This document shows positions 9,484-18,380 of a stretch of DNA of 36,252 bases, piece after piece. How positions within the stretch are numbered: the stretch's first letter is position 1; every line of letters starts with the position of its first letter. This stretch comes from Candidatus Nealsoniibacteriota bacterium. Lineage in GTDB: Bacteria > Patescibacteriota > Minisyncoccia > Minisyncoccales > JAGMDC01. Under the pieces are notes generated by a model. It saw only the letters and a list, made by a program, of their open reading frames with translations, did not search any database and was not told where the DNA came from. The translations under genes and the position numbers were made by a program. The DNA is taken from contig DAOWLG010000030.1 of NCBI GenBank assembly GCA_030643485.1, forward strand, positions 1 to 36,252, read 5' to 3'.

Positions 9484-10101
9484 ATGAAAATTCAATCTCA
9501 GGAAATTAAACAATTAAATATTACTGCGGTTTTTACAGAAGTTGATCATACCTCTATCACTCCTGAAAAAATGAGAAAAATTTTTGAATTAACTAAAGAA
9601 GAAAATAAAACAAGCCCCTTTTTAGAGCCATCTCAATTTATAAAAATTTTAGGAATACCTAGTAGACAAAAGGATATTATTATTGAAGGTGAGAGATTAA
9701 GGGTTAATGATAAAGGAGGTAAAAAACCTCAAGATTCAGATCTAATAAGGTATTTTCAAATTGCATTTAGAGAACTTACAAAGAAAGATAAACTTATTGC
9801 TTATGGTTTTAATTATGATATATTAGTAATTTCTGAAAAGAAAGTAGATTTTAAGAAATTTTTAGGAACAAATGTAATCAAAAGCTTGTCGGCCACCTCT
9901 ATCTTAGAGAGCGGATTAAGAGTTTTATCTACTAAAAAGGAAAAACGTTACGATTTACAAATTTCTCCTACAGGCGACCCTAAGAGATTATTATTTCATT
10001 TAAATGTTCATTGTCCGTTTAAAAAAATCGATTTTGAGCAGTTACAAAAGCAATTCAAGGAAAACTATTTAAGCTTGATTAAAATAATTGAAAAAATTTA
10101 A
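9484..10101 (+). CDS. Hypothetical protein, first gene of an uncharacterised three-gene operon
   Basis: 205-aa ORF, overlaps next ORF. Confidence 0.7.
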   Translation: MKIQSQEIKQLNITAVFTEVDHTSITPEKMRKIFELTKEENKTSPFLEPSQFIKILGIPSRQKDIIIEGERLRVNDKGGKKPQDSDLIRYFQIAFRELTKKDKLIAYGFNYDILVISEKKVDFKKFLGTNVIKSLSATSILESGLRVLSTKKEKRYDLQISPTGDPKRLLFHLNVHCPFKKIDFEQLQKQFKENYLSLIKIIEKI

Positions 10102-10108
10102 AGTCGAT

Positions 10109-10642
10109 ATGGACTCCTTAATTTTTCAAACAAAAACATCTGACATAAACAGCAAACAATTTTTTGATACTGATCAGGATTTTTTTGTTGGTCATGGAGG
10201 CATAGAATTACCGTCCGGCGTGCTTCCTGCAGAAGAAATAGATATACAAGGATTACTTTCTCAATATCGAACTTCTGTTGATTTAGAAATTCAATATTTA
10301 AAAAACCAAATTACTTCACTAACAGGAGAAATTATGTTTCAATCACAAATTATCCGAGAGTTACAAGAAAGAAAAATAGTTCCTGTCCAGAATTTACGGT
10401 CTTCAAAATTACACTTAAAAGAACCTCTATATATTTCAGTAGAATGTAGTAATGGGATTTTTGTTGCGTTTTCGGATGATTTAAATTTATATGGTCAAGG
10501 CGAAACCGAGTTAAATGCAATTAGAGATTTTTGTAAAGAAATAGAAAATTTATATTTTGACCTCAAAAAGTCAAAAAATAAACTTGGTAAAGTGATGAAG
10601 GAAAACTGGCAATTTTTTAAAAATATAACAAAAGAAACATGA
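10109..10642 (+). CDS. Hypothetical protein with HicB-like C-terminal segment (weak)
   Basis: LYISVECSNGIFVAFSDDLNLYGQGETELNAIRDFCKEIENL; ORF track starts at 10088. Confidence 0.6.
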   Translation: MDSLIFQTKTSDINSKQFFDTDQDFFVGHGGIELPSGVLPAEEIDIQGLLSQYRTSVDLEIQYLKNQITSLTGEIMFQSQIIRELQERKIVPVQNLRSSKLHLKEPLYISVECSNGIFVAFSDDLNLYGQGETELNAIRDFCKEIENLYFDLKKSKNKLGKVMKENWQFFKNITKET

Positions 10643-10929
10643 TGCAATTAAAGAAAAAAGAATTTGCGACTATTGTAAATAAATTAAGAAGAAAATTTGA
10701 AGTAGAGGAAGGACATACGGGACATTGGCAGATAAAATTTTTTTATCAAGGGAAATTTGTTGGCAGAACAAAATGTTCGGAAGGAAAAGGAGACATTCCT
10801 CCAATAATTGTCCAAAGAATGAAAGGTCAATTATACCTTGCTGACGATAAAGAACTCGCAGATTTTAAAAATTGTCCATTAAGTTGTGAAGAGTATATTG
10901 TACTATTAAAGCAAAGAAAATTTATATGA
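10639..10929 (+). CDS. Small hypothetical protein, possibly HicA-like (weak)
   Basis: 96-aa ORF with ATGA overlap to the preceding gene; GHWQIKFFYQGKFVGRTK. Confidence 0.6.
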   Translation: MMQLKKKEFATIVNKLRRKFEVEEGHTGHWQIKFFYQGKFVGRTKCSEGKGDIPPIIVQRMKGQLYLADDKELADFKNCPLSCEEYIVLLKQRKFI

Positions 10930-10931
10930 GT

Positions 10932-10958
10932 GGAATAAATCGGAAGTTGGACTTCCGA
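10932..10958 (+). repeat. 27-bp hairpin-bearing repeat, copy B
   Basis: GGAATAAATCGGAAGTTGGACTTCCGA. Confidence 0.9.
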
Positions 10959-10993
10959 AAGATTAATTATGTCAAATATTTTTGCTTATCCAC

Positions 10994-11021
10994 TTGACAG
11001 GGTTTCTTTACACGCTATAAT
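10994..11021 (+). promoter_or_regulatory. Sigma70-type promoter of the HTH-DUF4065 gene
   Basis: TTGACA-N16-TATAAT ending 9 nt before the ATG at 11030. Confidence 0.75.
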
Positions 11022-11029
11022 AGAAGTAT

Positions 11030-11815
11030 ATGGTTATAAATCTACACAAAAAAATTAAATTATTGAGGCGAGAAAACGGTTTCTCGCAGGAGTATATGGC
11101 TAAAGCATTGGGAATGTCCCGCCCTACTTATATGCAAATAGAAACCGGGGAGCGGGAATTAACAATATCCGAAGCAAAAAAGCTTGCCAGTATTTTTGGC
11201 ATGCGATTGGAGGATTTTTTGGCAGGTAAAGATACCGCAAAAGTAGAGGTCGTATTTGAAAAAGGCAAAAGAAAAAAAGAAAAAGAACCGGAAATCAGAA
11301 TAAGCGTGCCTCAGCAGAATTTAAAAAAATTTAAAGAGGTCTTGCTTTATATTTTAGAAAACGTTGGAGCTCGTCCTAATATCGGCGAAACCGCGATTTA
11401 TAAATTGCTGTATTTTATTGATTTTGATTACTACGAGAAATTTGAAGAGCAGTTAATCGGCGCCAAGTATATTAAAAATTATTTTGGTCCAACACCGGTT
11501 GAATTCAAAAAAATAACTGACCAAATGATCGCGAGCAACGAGATTGAAAAAGTAAAAAGCAAGCATTTCCAGTATGAACAAAAAAAATATTTGCCGCGCC
11601 GTTCGGCTAATTTAAAAGTTTTATCAGCTCAAGAAATTCAACACATTGACAAAGTATTGAATCGTTTGGCATGGAAAAACGCCAAAGAATTGAGTGATTA
11701 TTCACACTTAGATACGCCATGGCAGGTTCATGAAGCAGGCGAAGAAATTAGCTACGAATCCGTATTTTATCGCGATAATGATCACTCAGTAAGAAATTAT
11801 GAAGATGAACTTTAA
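11030..11815 (+). CDS. XRE-family HTH plus DUF4065 (Panacea-type) antitoxin
   Basis: N-terminal HTH (LLRRENGFSQEYMAKALGMSRPTYMQIETGERELTISEAKKLASIF); DUF4065-like YKLLYFIDFDYYEKFEEQLIGAKYIKNYFGPTPVEF. Confidence 0.85.
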   Translation: MVINLHKKIKLLRRENGFSQEYMAKALGMSRPTYMQIETGERELTISEAKKLASIFGMRLEDFLAGKDTAKVEVVFEKGKRKKEKEPEIRISVPQQNLKKFKEVLLYILENVGARPNIGETAIYKLLYFIDFDYYEKFEEQLIGAKYIKNYFGPTPVEFKKITDQMIASNEIEKVKSKHFQYEQKKYLPRRSANLKVLSAQEIQHIDKVLNRLAWKNAKELSDYSHLDTPWQVHEAGEEISYESVFYRDNDHSVRNYEDEL

Positions 11816-12152
11816 AAATTTCCAGGAATTTGACAAAGATTGTAAAAAATTGTCAAAAAAATTCAAATCTTTGGACGAGGATTTGTCAGAGTTTAAAAAA
11901 GTTCTCAATAAATTTCCATTAGGTATTGGTAAACATTTTAATATTATTAGAAAAACTGGCTCTATATATATTATTAAAGCCAGATTTTTTTGTAAAAGTT
12001 TAAAGAAAAAAGACCTAAGAATTATTTACGCCTATATTAAAAATCATCAAACAGTAGAAATGATCGGCATTGAATTTATTGAAATTTACTTTAAGGGCGA
12101 TAGAGAAAACGAAAACCGCAAAAGGATTAAGAATTATTTGAAAAATTTCTAA
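11799..12152 (+). CDS. RelE/YafQ-like toxin candidate
   Basis: 117-aa ORF overlapping the antitoxin 3' end; basic, YIIKARFFCKSLKKKDLRIIYAYIKNHQTVEMIGIEFIEIYFKGDRENE. Confidence 0.7.
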   Translation: MKMNFKNFQEFDKDCKKLSKKFKSLDEDLSEFKKVLNKFPLGIGKHFNIIRKTGSIYIIKARFFCKSLKKKDLRIIYAYIKNHQTVEMIGIEFIEIYFKGDRENENRKRIKNYLKNF

Positions 12153-12162
12153 ATCCTCCCGG

Positions 12163-12189
12163 GGAATAAATCGGAAGAAGGACTTCCGA
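12163..12189 (+). repeat. 27-bp hairpin-bearing repeat, copy C
   Basis: GGAATAAATCGGAAGAAGGACTTCCGA (loop variant). Confidence 0.9.
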
Positions 12190-12202
12190 CATTACTTTTT
12201 TT

Positions 12203-12222
12203 AGAAATAGTGAGTAGCGGGG
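12203..12222 (+). repeat. 20-bp direct repeat flanking fic, left copy
   Basis: AGAAATAGTGAGTAGCGGGG identical at 13428-13447. Confidence 0.9.
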
Positions 12223-12255
12223 GAGAGTGTTTTTAAGTTTTTTATAGGGTTGTAT

Positions 12256-12307
12256 TTGATTTTTTTTATCAATTGGCTATAATTGGATATAGTTAATGTA
12301 TCCAATT
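12256..12307 (+). promoter_or_regulatory. Promoter with overlapping/adjacent operator-like inverted repeat upstream of fic
   Basis: TTGATT-N16-TATAAT (12256-12283); AATTGGATA-N9-TATCCAATT (12281-12307). Confidence 0.6.
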
Positions 12308-12335
12308 AATTTACTTGTAGTGAGTATGTCGAATT

Positions 12336-13397
12336 ATGACAAAAAATAATAAATTAGACCAGCGACTCCAGCAGATACCAGCTGAAATCTGGTCAAAAAT
12401 AACAAAGATTGATGAATTAAAGGGGCAGTGGGTTGCCGGGGCGCGATTAAGTCCTCAGGTTTTGGGCCGTCTTAAGCGGTCAGTTTTGATTACTTCAACC
12501 GGCGCTTCTACCCGTATTGAAGGTTCTCGTCTTTCCGACGAGGATGTAGAAAAATTGATGCGCAGTATTGATATTCAAAAATTCACGAACCGCGACAAGC
12601 AGGAAGTAAAAGGCTATTTTGAATTGCTTGAAAATGTTTTTAACTCTTGGAGATCGCTTAAGTTTTCAGAGAGCACTATTAAACATTTTCATAAAGAGCT
12701 TTTGAAATATGTAAAAAAGGATGAACTTCACAGGGGCGAATACAAAAAAACCGAGAACAAAGTTGAAATGATTGACGCGGCCGGTAAGTCCATTGGCGTT
12801 CTTTTTGACACTACGCCAGCATATCTTACTCCCAAAGAAACGCAGGAGTTAGTTGAATGGACTCAACAATCTTTTGCCGAGAAAAAATATCATCCATTTC
12901 TTATTGTGGGCAACTTTCTTGTTGAATTTTTGCAAATCCATCCATTTCAAGATGGTAATGGCCGGCTTAGCCGCGTTTTGACCAATCTGCTTTTACTCAA
13001 AGAAGGGTATTTGTATATGCCTTATATTTCTCATGAGAAGTTAATTGAGGATAACAAGCCGAATTATTATATGGCTTTACGGAGAAGCCAGAAGACTTTT
13101 AAGACCAATCGCGAGAACATTATTCCGTGGCTGGATTTCTTTTTGACTATTTTTTTTAAGCAGTCGCAAATGGCTGTTGAACTTCTGTCTAAGGAAAATA
13201 TAGAAAAACTTTTATCTAAAAAACAATTGGCAGTATGGCAATATTTTCAAGAGATAGAAGAAACTACCACTGGTGAAATTATTAAAAAAACAAAAATTGT
13301 CCGGCCTACTGTAAAGCAAGCACTGGATAGACTTCTACGTTTTAAAAAAGTTGAGCGCATCGGCCTGGGAAGAAGCACAAGATATAGGAAATTATAA
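12336..13397 (+). CDS. Fic family protein with C-terminal winged-helix-like region
   Basis: HPFQDGNGRLSR Fic motif; C-terminus TTGEIIKKTKIVRPTVKQALDRLLRFKKVERIGLGRSTRYRKL. Confidence 0.93.
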   Translation: MTKNNKLDQRLQQIPAEIWSKITKIDELKGQWVAGARLSPQVLGRLKRSVLITSTGASTRIEGSRLSDEDVEKLMRSIDIQKFTNRDKQEVKGYFELLENVFNSWRSLKFSESTIKHFHKELLKYVKKDELHRGEYKKTENKVEMIDAAGKSIGVLFDTTPAYLTPKETQELVEWTQQSFAEKKYHPFLIVGNFLVEFLQIHPFQDGNGRLSRVLTNLLLLKEGYLYMPYISHEKLIEDNKPNYYMALRRSQKTFKTNRENIIPWLDFFLTIFFKQSQMAVELLSKENIEKLLSKKQLAVWQYFQEIEETTTGEIIKKTKIVRPTVKQALDRLLRFKKVERIGLGRSTRYRKL

Positions 13398-13427
13398 AAA
13401 TAGAAATAGGAATTAACTTCATTTTTC

Positions 13428-13447
13428 AGAAATAGTGAGTAGCGGGG
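13428..13447 (+). repeat. 20-bp direct repeat flanking fic, right copy
   Basis: AGAAATAGTGAGTAGCGGGG. Confidence 0.9.
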
Positions 13448-13499
13448 TGGGGTATACCAGAAATTTGTCAATGAAGCGGTTTTTTGGTAGAATAACAGA

Positions 13500-14336
13500 A
13501 TGTATGTTATTAATTCAAAAGGAGAAAAGGAGATGTTTTCTTTTCAAAAAGTTTATCGCTCAGCGCGAAGAGCGGGCGCTTCAAACGAGCTGGCAAAAGA
13601 AATCGCAGAAATTATTAAAAGAAACGCTTTTTCCGAAATTAAAACATTAGATATTTTTCAAAGGGTTAGAAAATTGCTTTCAGAAAAAAATTCCAAGTCG
13701 GCTTTAAGATTTTCGCTGAAACAAGCAATGGCAAAATTGGGACCTACTGGCTTTCCATTTGAAAAATATATCGGGGAGGTTTTAAGATCAACCGGCTTTG
13801 AAGTAAAAATCAATCAACATCTACCCGGTTTTTGCATTCCTGATTATGAAATAGATTTCATTGCCAGAAAAGAAGGGTTAATATATGTTGGTGAATGTAA
13901 ATACCGAAATCTTGCTGGCGAAAGAGTGCGTTCAAAAAACGCTCTGTCAAACTATGCCCGATTTTTAGATATTTTGAAAGGTAATTGCTTAAAAGCGGAA
14001 AAACATAAAAATTTTGAGATTAAAACAATGATGGTTACAAACACAAAATTTACAAAAAGAGCAATGAGATATTCTCAATGTATGGGGGTTGAACTTTTAG
14101 GGTGGAACTGCCCAAAAGCTCGTGGACTGGAAAATCTAATAGAAAAACACAAACTTTATCCAATTACTATTTTGCCTTCATTAAAAAAAGAGCTTAAAGA
14201 TATTTTTATTTCAGAGAAAATGATGCTTGTTCAAAATGCCTTAAAGATTAAACCGGAAAAATTTGCCAAAAAATTCAAAATTCCGATAAAAACTTTGTTC
14301 CCCTTAATAAAAGAAGCAAAAATTTTGTTAGGGTAA
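13500..14336 (+). CDS. ATP-cone domain plus Mrr-like restriction endonuclease
   Basis: N-terminal ATP-cone-like region; PDYEIDFIARKEGLIYVGECKYRN (D-x(n)-ExK nuclease core). Confidence 0.82.
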   Translation: MYVINSKGEKEMFSFQKVYRSARRAGASNELAKEIAEIIKRNAFSEIKTLDIFQRVRKLLSEKNSKSALRFSLKQAMAKLGPTGFPFEKYIGEVLRSTGFEVKINQHLPGFCIPDYEIDFIARKEGLIYVGECKYRNLAGERVRSKNALSNYARFLDILKGNCLKAEKHKNFEIKTMMVTNTKFTKRAMRYSQCMGVELLGWNCPKARGLENLIEKHKLYPITILPSLKKELKDIFISEKMMLVQNALKIKPEKFAKKFKIPIKTLFPLIKEAKILLG

Positions 14337-14357
14337 TGAAACACGCTATGTTGAAAA

Positions 14358-14380
14358 TGTTTAAACTTGAAGTTTAAACA
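14358..14380. promoter_or_regulatory. 23-bp palindrome immediately upstream of ychF
   Basis: TGTTTAAACTT-G-AAGTTTAAACA, 6 nt before the ATG at 14387. Confidence 0.6.
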
Positions 14381-14386
14381 AACAAT

Positions 14387-15454
14387 ATGCCTTTATCAAT
14401 CGGGATTGTTGGCTTGCCAAATGTCGGCAAATCAACTTTATTCCAAGCCATTACTAAAAAACAAGTTGAACGGTCCAACTATCCATTTTGCACAATTGAC
14501 CCTAATGTGGGCGTTATCGCCGTGCCCGACAAGAGAGTGGATAAACTAACGAAATTATTTAATTCACATAAGAAAATTTATACTACAATAGAATTTGTTG
14601 ATATTGCCGGTTTAGTTGAGGGCGCCAATAAAGGAGAAGGTCTGGGTAATAAATTTTTGGCTAACATCAGAGAAGTTGACGCGATAATTTATGTTTTGCG
14701 TTGTTTTAAAAACGAAAAAATTATTAATGCGCAGCCCGGAACAGATATTTTGAAAGATAAGGAAATTTTAGACACAGAAATATCTCTTAAAGATTTAGCA
14801 ACCGTAGAAAAAAGGATTGAAGGACTGCAAAAAGAAATTAAAACAGGAACAAAGGAAATCAGGGAAGAATTAAAGGTTTTAATAAAAGGGCAAGAATTCC
14901 TTGCCCAAGGAGAGATATTGGCTGAAAAATTTTGGGATAAGGAAGAAAAAAAGATACTAAACAGTTTTCAGCTATTAACACTAAAGCCAAGATTATATTT
15001 ATTGAACGGCTCTATTGAGGAAGCGCCAATAAAAATAATAGAAATTTTCAAAAAAAATAACTGTGTATTTTTAATTATTGACATATTGACCGAATTTGAA
15101 GCAACGGATTTTAGTCCAGAGGAAAGAATATCTTTTGGCCTGCCCGAGGAATCAAAAATAAACGATTTGATAAAAGAGTCCTATAAACTGCTTGATTTAA
15201 TAACCTTTTTTACCACTGGACCCGATGAAACGCGCGCATGGACGCTTATCAAGGGGAAAACAGCTCCCCAGGCAGGTGGAGTAATTCATAGTGATTTTGA
15301 AAACAATTTTATTAAAGCAGAAATAATAAATTGGCAAAAACTCACTGACGCTGGAAGCTTTACAACGGTAAGAGAAAAAGGATATATTCGCATTGAAGGA
15401 AAAGAATACATTATACAAGACGGCGATGTAATTGAAATCAAAAGCGGAGCGTAA
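14387..15454 (+). CDS. ychF: Redox-regulated ATPase/GTPase YchF
   Basis: [48 protein letters not shown]-terminal TGS-like domain. Confidence 0.97.
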   Translation: MPLSIGIVGLPNVGKSTLFQAITKKQVERSNYPFCTIDPNVGVIAVPDKRVDKLTKLFNSHKKIYTTIEFVDIAGLVEGANKGEGLGNKFLANIREVDAIIYVLRCFKNEKIINAQPGTDILKDKEILDTEISLKDLATVEKRIEGLQKEIKTGTKEIREELKVLIKGQEFLAQGEILAEKFWDKEEKKILNSFQLLTLKPRLYLLNGSIEEAPIKIIEIFKKNNCVFLIIDILTEFEATDFSPEERISFGLPEESKINDLIKESYKLLDLITFFTTGPDETRAWTLIKGKTAPQAGGVIHSDFENNFIKAEIINWQKLTDAGSFTTVREKGYIRIEGKEYIIQDGDVIEIKSGA

Positions 15455-15553
15455 TGCACAAAAGATTGACAAATTTATGAAAATAATTAAGGTAAAAACA
15501 AAGGACAATGAAGTCCATTAGACAGAGTTCTTTAACAAAAAGGAGGTAATAAG

Positions 15554-16969
15554 ATGGAAAAAGGAGAAAAAATAGTAAAAGAAAGAGATATATTTGATAG
15601 TATATCGCCTATAGACTACCGCTACTGGGATAAAGAAGTCGCGAAATTTCTTTCAGAAAATGGTTTTACCGAGTATAAACTGCGAGTGGAATTGGCTTTG
15701 ATAAAAACTTTACACAAACGTGGAATATGTAGTAAGGAAGTTGTTGGGGAAGTAGAAAAGGCCTGTGGACAGGTAACGACTTATGAGGTCTATGCCGAAG
15801 AGGGAAGAATTAAGCATGACATTCGCGCTTTAGTGAACTGTATTCAAAATAAAGTGAGCGATAAAGCAAAGCCGTTTATCCATATGACAGCCACTTCGTT
15901 TGATATTTCAGATACTGCTAATGCCGCTCGTTTCAGAGACGTACAAACAGAAATAGTAATCCCGGAACTTATTAAATTGGAACAAATTTTGATAGAAATT
16001 ACCCTAAGAGAAGCGGAAACACTCCAAATCGGAAGAACTCATGGACAGCATGCAGAGCCGATTACTTTTGGTTTTGCAATGGTTGAGTACGTCAGTCGGC
16101 TCGGTGATTGCATCCAATCTCTCAAGAACCTGGTACCGCAAATTATTGGAAAATTTTCAGGAGCAGTAGGGGCATATAACGCTTCCTCACTATTTTTTGA
16201 CGACCCGGAAAAATTTGAAGAAGAAGTACTATCTGAACTTGGACTTAAACCAGCAGAATACTCAACTCAGATAATTCCGCCAGAACCATTAATGAGAATG
16301 CTTTCTGAGTTAATTTCTACTGGCGGTATTTTAGCTAATCTGTCCAGAGATATGCGAAATTTACAGCGGACAGAAATTGGAGAAATCGGTGAAAAATTTC
16401 AGGGAGAACAAGTTGGTTCGTCAACAATGCCGCACAAGAGAAATCCCATTAGTTTTGAAAATGTAGAAAGCATTTGGAAGATATTGATAGGTGATTTAAT
16501 CACAGTATATCTAAACCAGATAAGCGAACACCAGCGAGACCTGACAAACTCAGCAGCAGCGCGGATTTATGGAGAAATAGTGGGATATTTGGTCTCAATA
16601 ACTAAACGATTGACCAAAACGATGAAAAAGCTGAAAATTGATAAGAAAAGTATAGGACGAAACATAGAAATCCAAAAAAAAGTAATTGCCGCAGAACCTT
16701 TATATATCGTTTTAGCCGCCAATGGATACACAAATGCTCACGAGAAAGTGCGTCAATTGACCATCCAAGCCCAACAAGAGAATAAAGACTTGATAGAAAT
16801 CGTCTATGAAGATACGAATTTACGACCATATTTTAATTCAAAAATACCACAAAAGCAAAAGAGGATGATTGTGAATCCGGTGTTCTTTTACACTGGTATT
16901 GCCGCAGAGAAAGCAAAAGAGATAGCCAATCGCTGGGCAGATATACTCGAAATAGAAGTAAAAATTTAG
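15554..16969 (+). CDS. purB: Adenylosuccinate lyase
   Basis: IGRTHGQHAEPITFG, GSSTMPHKRNPISFENVE; strong AGGAGG RBS. Confidence 0.96.
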   Translation: MEKGEKIVKERDIFDSISPIDYRYWDKEVAKFLSENGFTEYKLRVELALIKTLHKRGICSKEVVGEVEKACGQVTTYEVYAEEGRIKHDIRALVNCIQNKVSDKAKPFIHMTATSFDISDTANAARFRDVQTEIVIPELIKLEQILIEITLREAETLQIGRTHGQHAEPITFGFAMVEYVSRLGDCIQSLKNLVPQIIGKFSGAVGAYNASSLFFDDPEKFEEEVLSELGLKPAEYSTQIIPPEPLMRMLSELISTGGILANLSRDMRNLQRTEIGEIGEKFQGEQVGSSTMPHKRNPISFENVESIWKILIGDLITVYLNQISEHQRDLTNSAAARIYGEIVGYLVSITKRLTKTMKKLKIDKKSIGRNIEIQKKVIAAEPLYIVLAANGYTNAHEKVRQLTIQAQQENKDLIEIVYEDTNLRPYFNSKIPQKQKRMIVNPVFFYTGIAAEKAKEIANRWADILEIEVKI

Positions 16970-16988
16970 GAGGTGAAAAAGAAAAAAA

Positions 16989-17749
16989 ATGGAAAAAATA
17001 GATGAAGGGAAGACAAAAGAAATTTGGCAAACTGAACCTGGGATAGTAAGAATTATCAGCAAACCAATTATCACGGCTGAAGACGGAAAGAAGAAAAATC
17101 CAATGAAAGATAAAGACGAATTGGCAACAACACTACATCAAATATCTTTAAATTGTTTAATCGGCGTGGAATAAAGACACATTTTATCAAACAAGCATCA
17201 AGAACAAGTTTTTACGCTTTAACGTGCGAGATGATTCCAGTTGAGGTAGTAATAAGGAGAATTGGTACTGGCAGTTATCTCAAACGAAACCCAGAAGTTC
17301 AAGACGGCACCGTGTTTGACGAACTAATAGTGGAGTTTTTCTATAAAGACGACGATTTAGACGATCCATTTATAGTAATTATTCCAGGCCGTCGCTGGTT
17401 GCTTTACGACGCGCATAAGCCAATAAACGATTTAGATTTCATTAAAGTAATTCAGCCAAAATTCACTTGGGAAGAAGCAGAGTATATTGAGCAACAAGCA
17501 AAATTGATATTCTCTATTTTAGAGAATGCCTGGCGAGAATTAGGAATTACAATCTGGGACCTCAAAATAGAGTTTGGCAGGCATAACAATGAAATTATAT
17601 TGGCTGATGTGATTGACGCCGACAGTTTCCGAATTAAGGATAAAAATGGGCGGCAGCTAGACAAACAAGCGTACAGAGACGGCGCAGATATGGAAGAGGT
17701 CAAAGATATCTATAAAATAGTGTCTGAATTGACAAACCAATGGAAGTGA
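16989..17749 (+). pseudogene. purC: Phosphoribosylaminoimidazole-succinocarboxamide synthase, frameshifted
   Basis: N-terminal part 16989-17174 (frame 3) and remainder 17153-17749 (frame 2); MEKIDEGKTKEIW...ITAEDGKKK... / NRRGIKTHFIKQ...CEMIPVEVVIRRIGTGSYLKRNP. Confidence 0.9.
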
Positions 17750-17766
17750 TAAAAATAACAAAACAA

Positions 17767-17813
17767 CCGTTTTGGGTCAGATGAAAATCTGAACCTCAAG
17801 GCGGATTTTTTTT
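17767..17813 (+). terminator. Intrinsic terminator after purC
   Basis: CCGTTTTGGGTCAGAT-GAAA-ATCTGAACCTCAAGGCGG followed by ATTTTTTTT. Confidence 0.75.
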
Positions 17814-17822
17814 GTCAAACTA

Positions 17823-17851
17823 TTGACATTGTTATGTGTTTAGTGTATGTT
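17823..17851 (+). promoter_or_regulatory. Sigma70-type promoter of the RRM gene
   Basis: TTGACA-N17-TATGTT, about 140 nt upstream of the ATG at 17992. Confidence 0.65.
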
Positions 17852-17991
17852 TAAGGAAACTTAAAAAATCGAGTATTAAGCGCTTAAAACATTGAACGTT
17901 TGGTACTGCGGTCGTGCTCTCTAAATTTTACGTTAGTAAAAAAGTTAGAAGTAGGTCGTTAAGTTAAATTATTAGATAGTTTTCAAAAAAA

Positions 17992-18291
17992 ATGGAAAAA
18001 AAATTATATGTCGGAAGTCTTTCTTACGACACGACTGAAGACACTCTTAAGGATTTGTTCGCTCAAGCTGGAACAGTAGATTCAGTAGCCATTATCATAG
18101 ACAAAATTTCCGGAAGATCAAAAGGATTTGGTTTTGTGGAAATGTCTTCTGAAGATGAAGCAAAGAAAGCGATAGAAATGTTTAACGGAAAGGATTTGGA
18201 CGGAAGAAGTATTGTAGTGAATGAAGCCAAACCAATGGAAAAAAGATCTTTTGGCGGAGGCGGAGGTTCTCGCAACAGATTTGACCGATAA
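17992..18291 (+). CDS. RRM-domain RNA-binding protein
   Basis: KLYVGSLSYDTTEDTLKDLF...SKGFGFVEMSSEDEAKKAIEMFNG; Gly-rich tail. Confidence 0.95.
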   Translation: MEKKLYVGSLSYDTTEDTLKDLFAQAGTVDSVAIIIDKISGRSKGFGFVEMSSEDEAKKAIEMFNGKDLDGRSIVVNEAKPMEKRSFGGGGGSRNRFDR

Positions 18292-18307
18292 AAAAGACAT
18301 CTGAATC

Positions 18308-18348
18308 AAAAAACCCCGCCAGTCAAGGTAACTGGCGGGGTTTTTGAC
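18308..18348 (+). terminator. Strong intrinsic terminator
   Basis: AAAAACCCCGCCAGT-CAAGGTA-ACTGGCGGGGTTTTT. Confidence 0.92.
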
Positions 18349-18380
18349 TTTTACGCATAAAAAGAATAAAATATAATATT

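Noticed and set aside
3591-12189. Integron attC-type cassette sites for the 27-bp repeat
   Set aside because: No GTTRRRY/RYYYAAC core sites visible and no integrase in the window.
18118-18309. Antisense ORFs over the RRM gene and similar minus-strand ORFs across plus-strand genes
   Set aside because: Shadow ORFs of clear coding genes.
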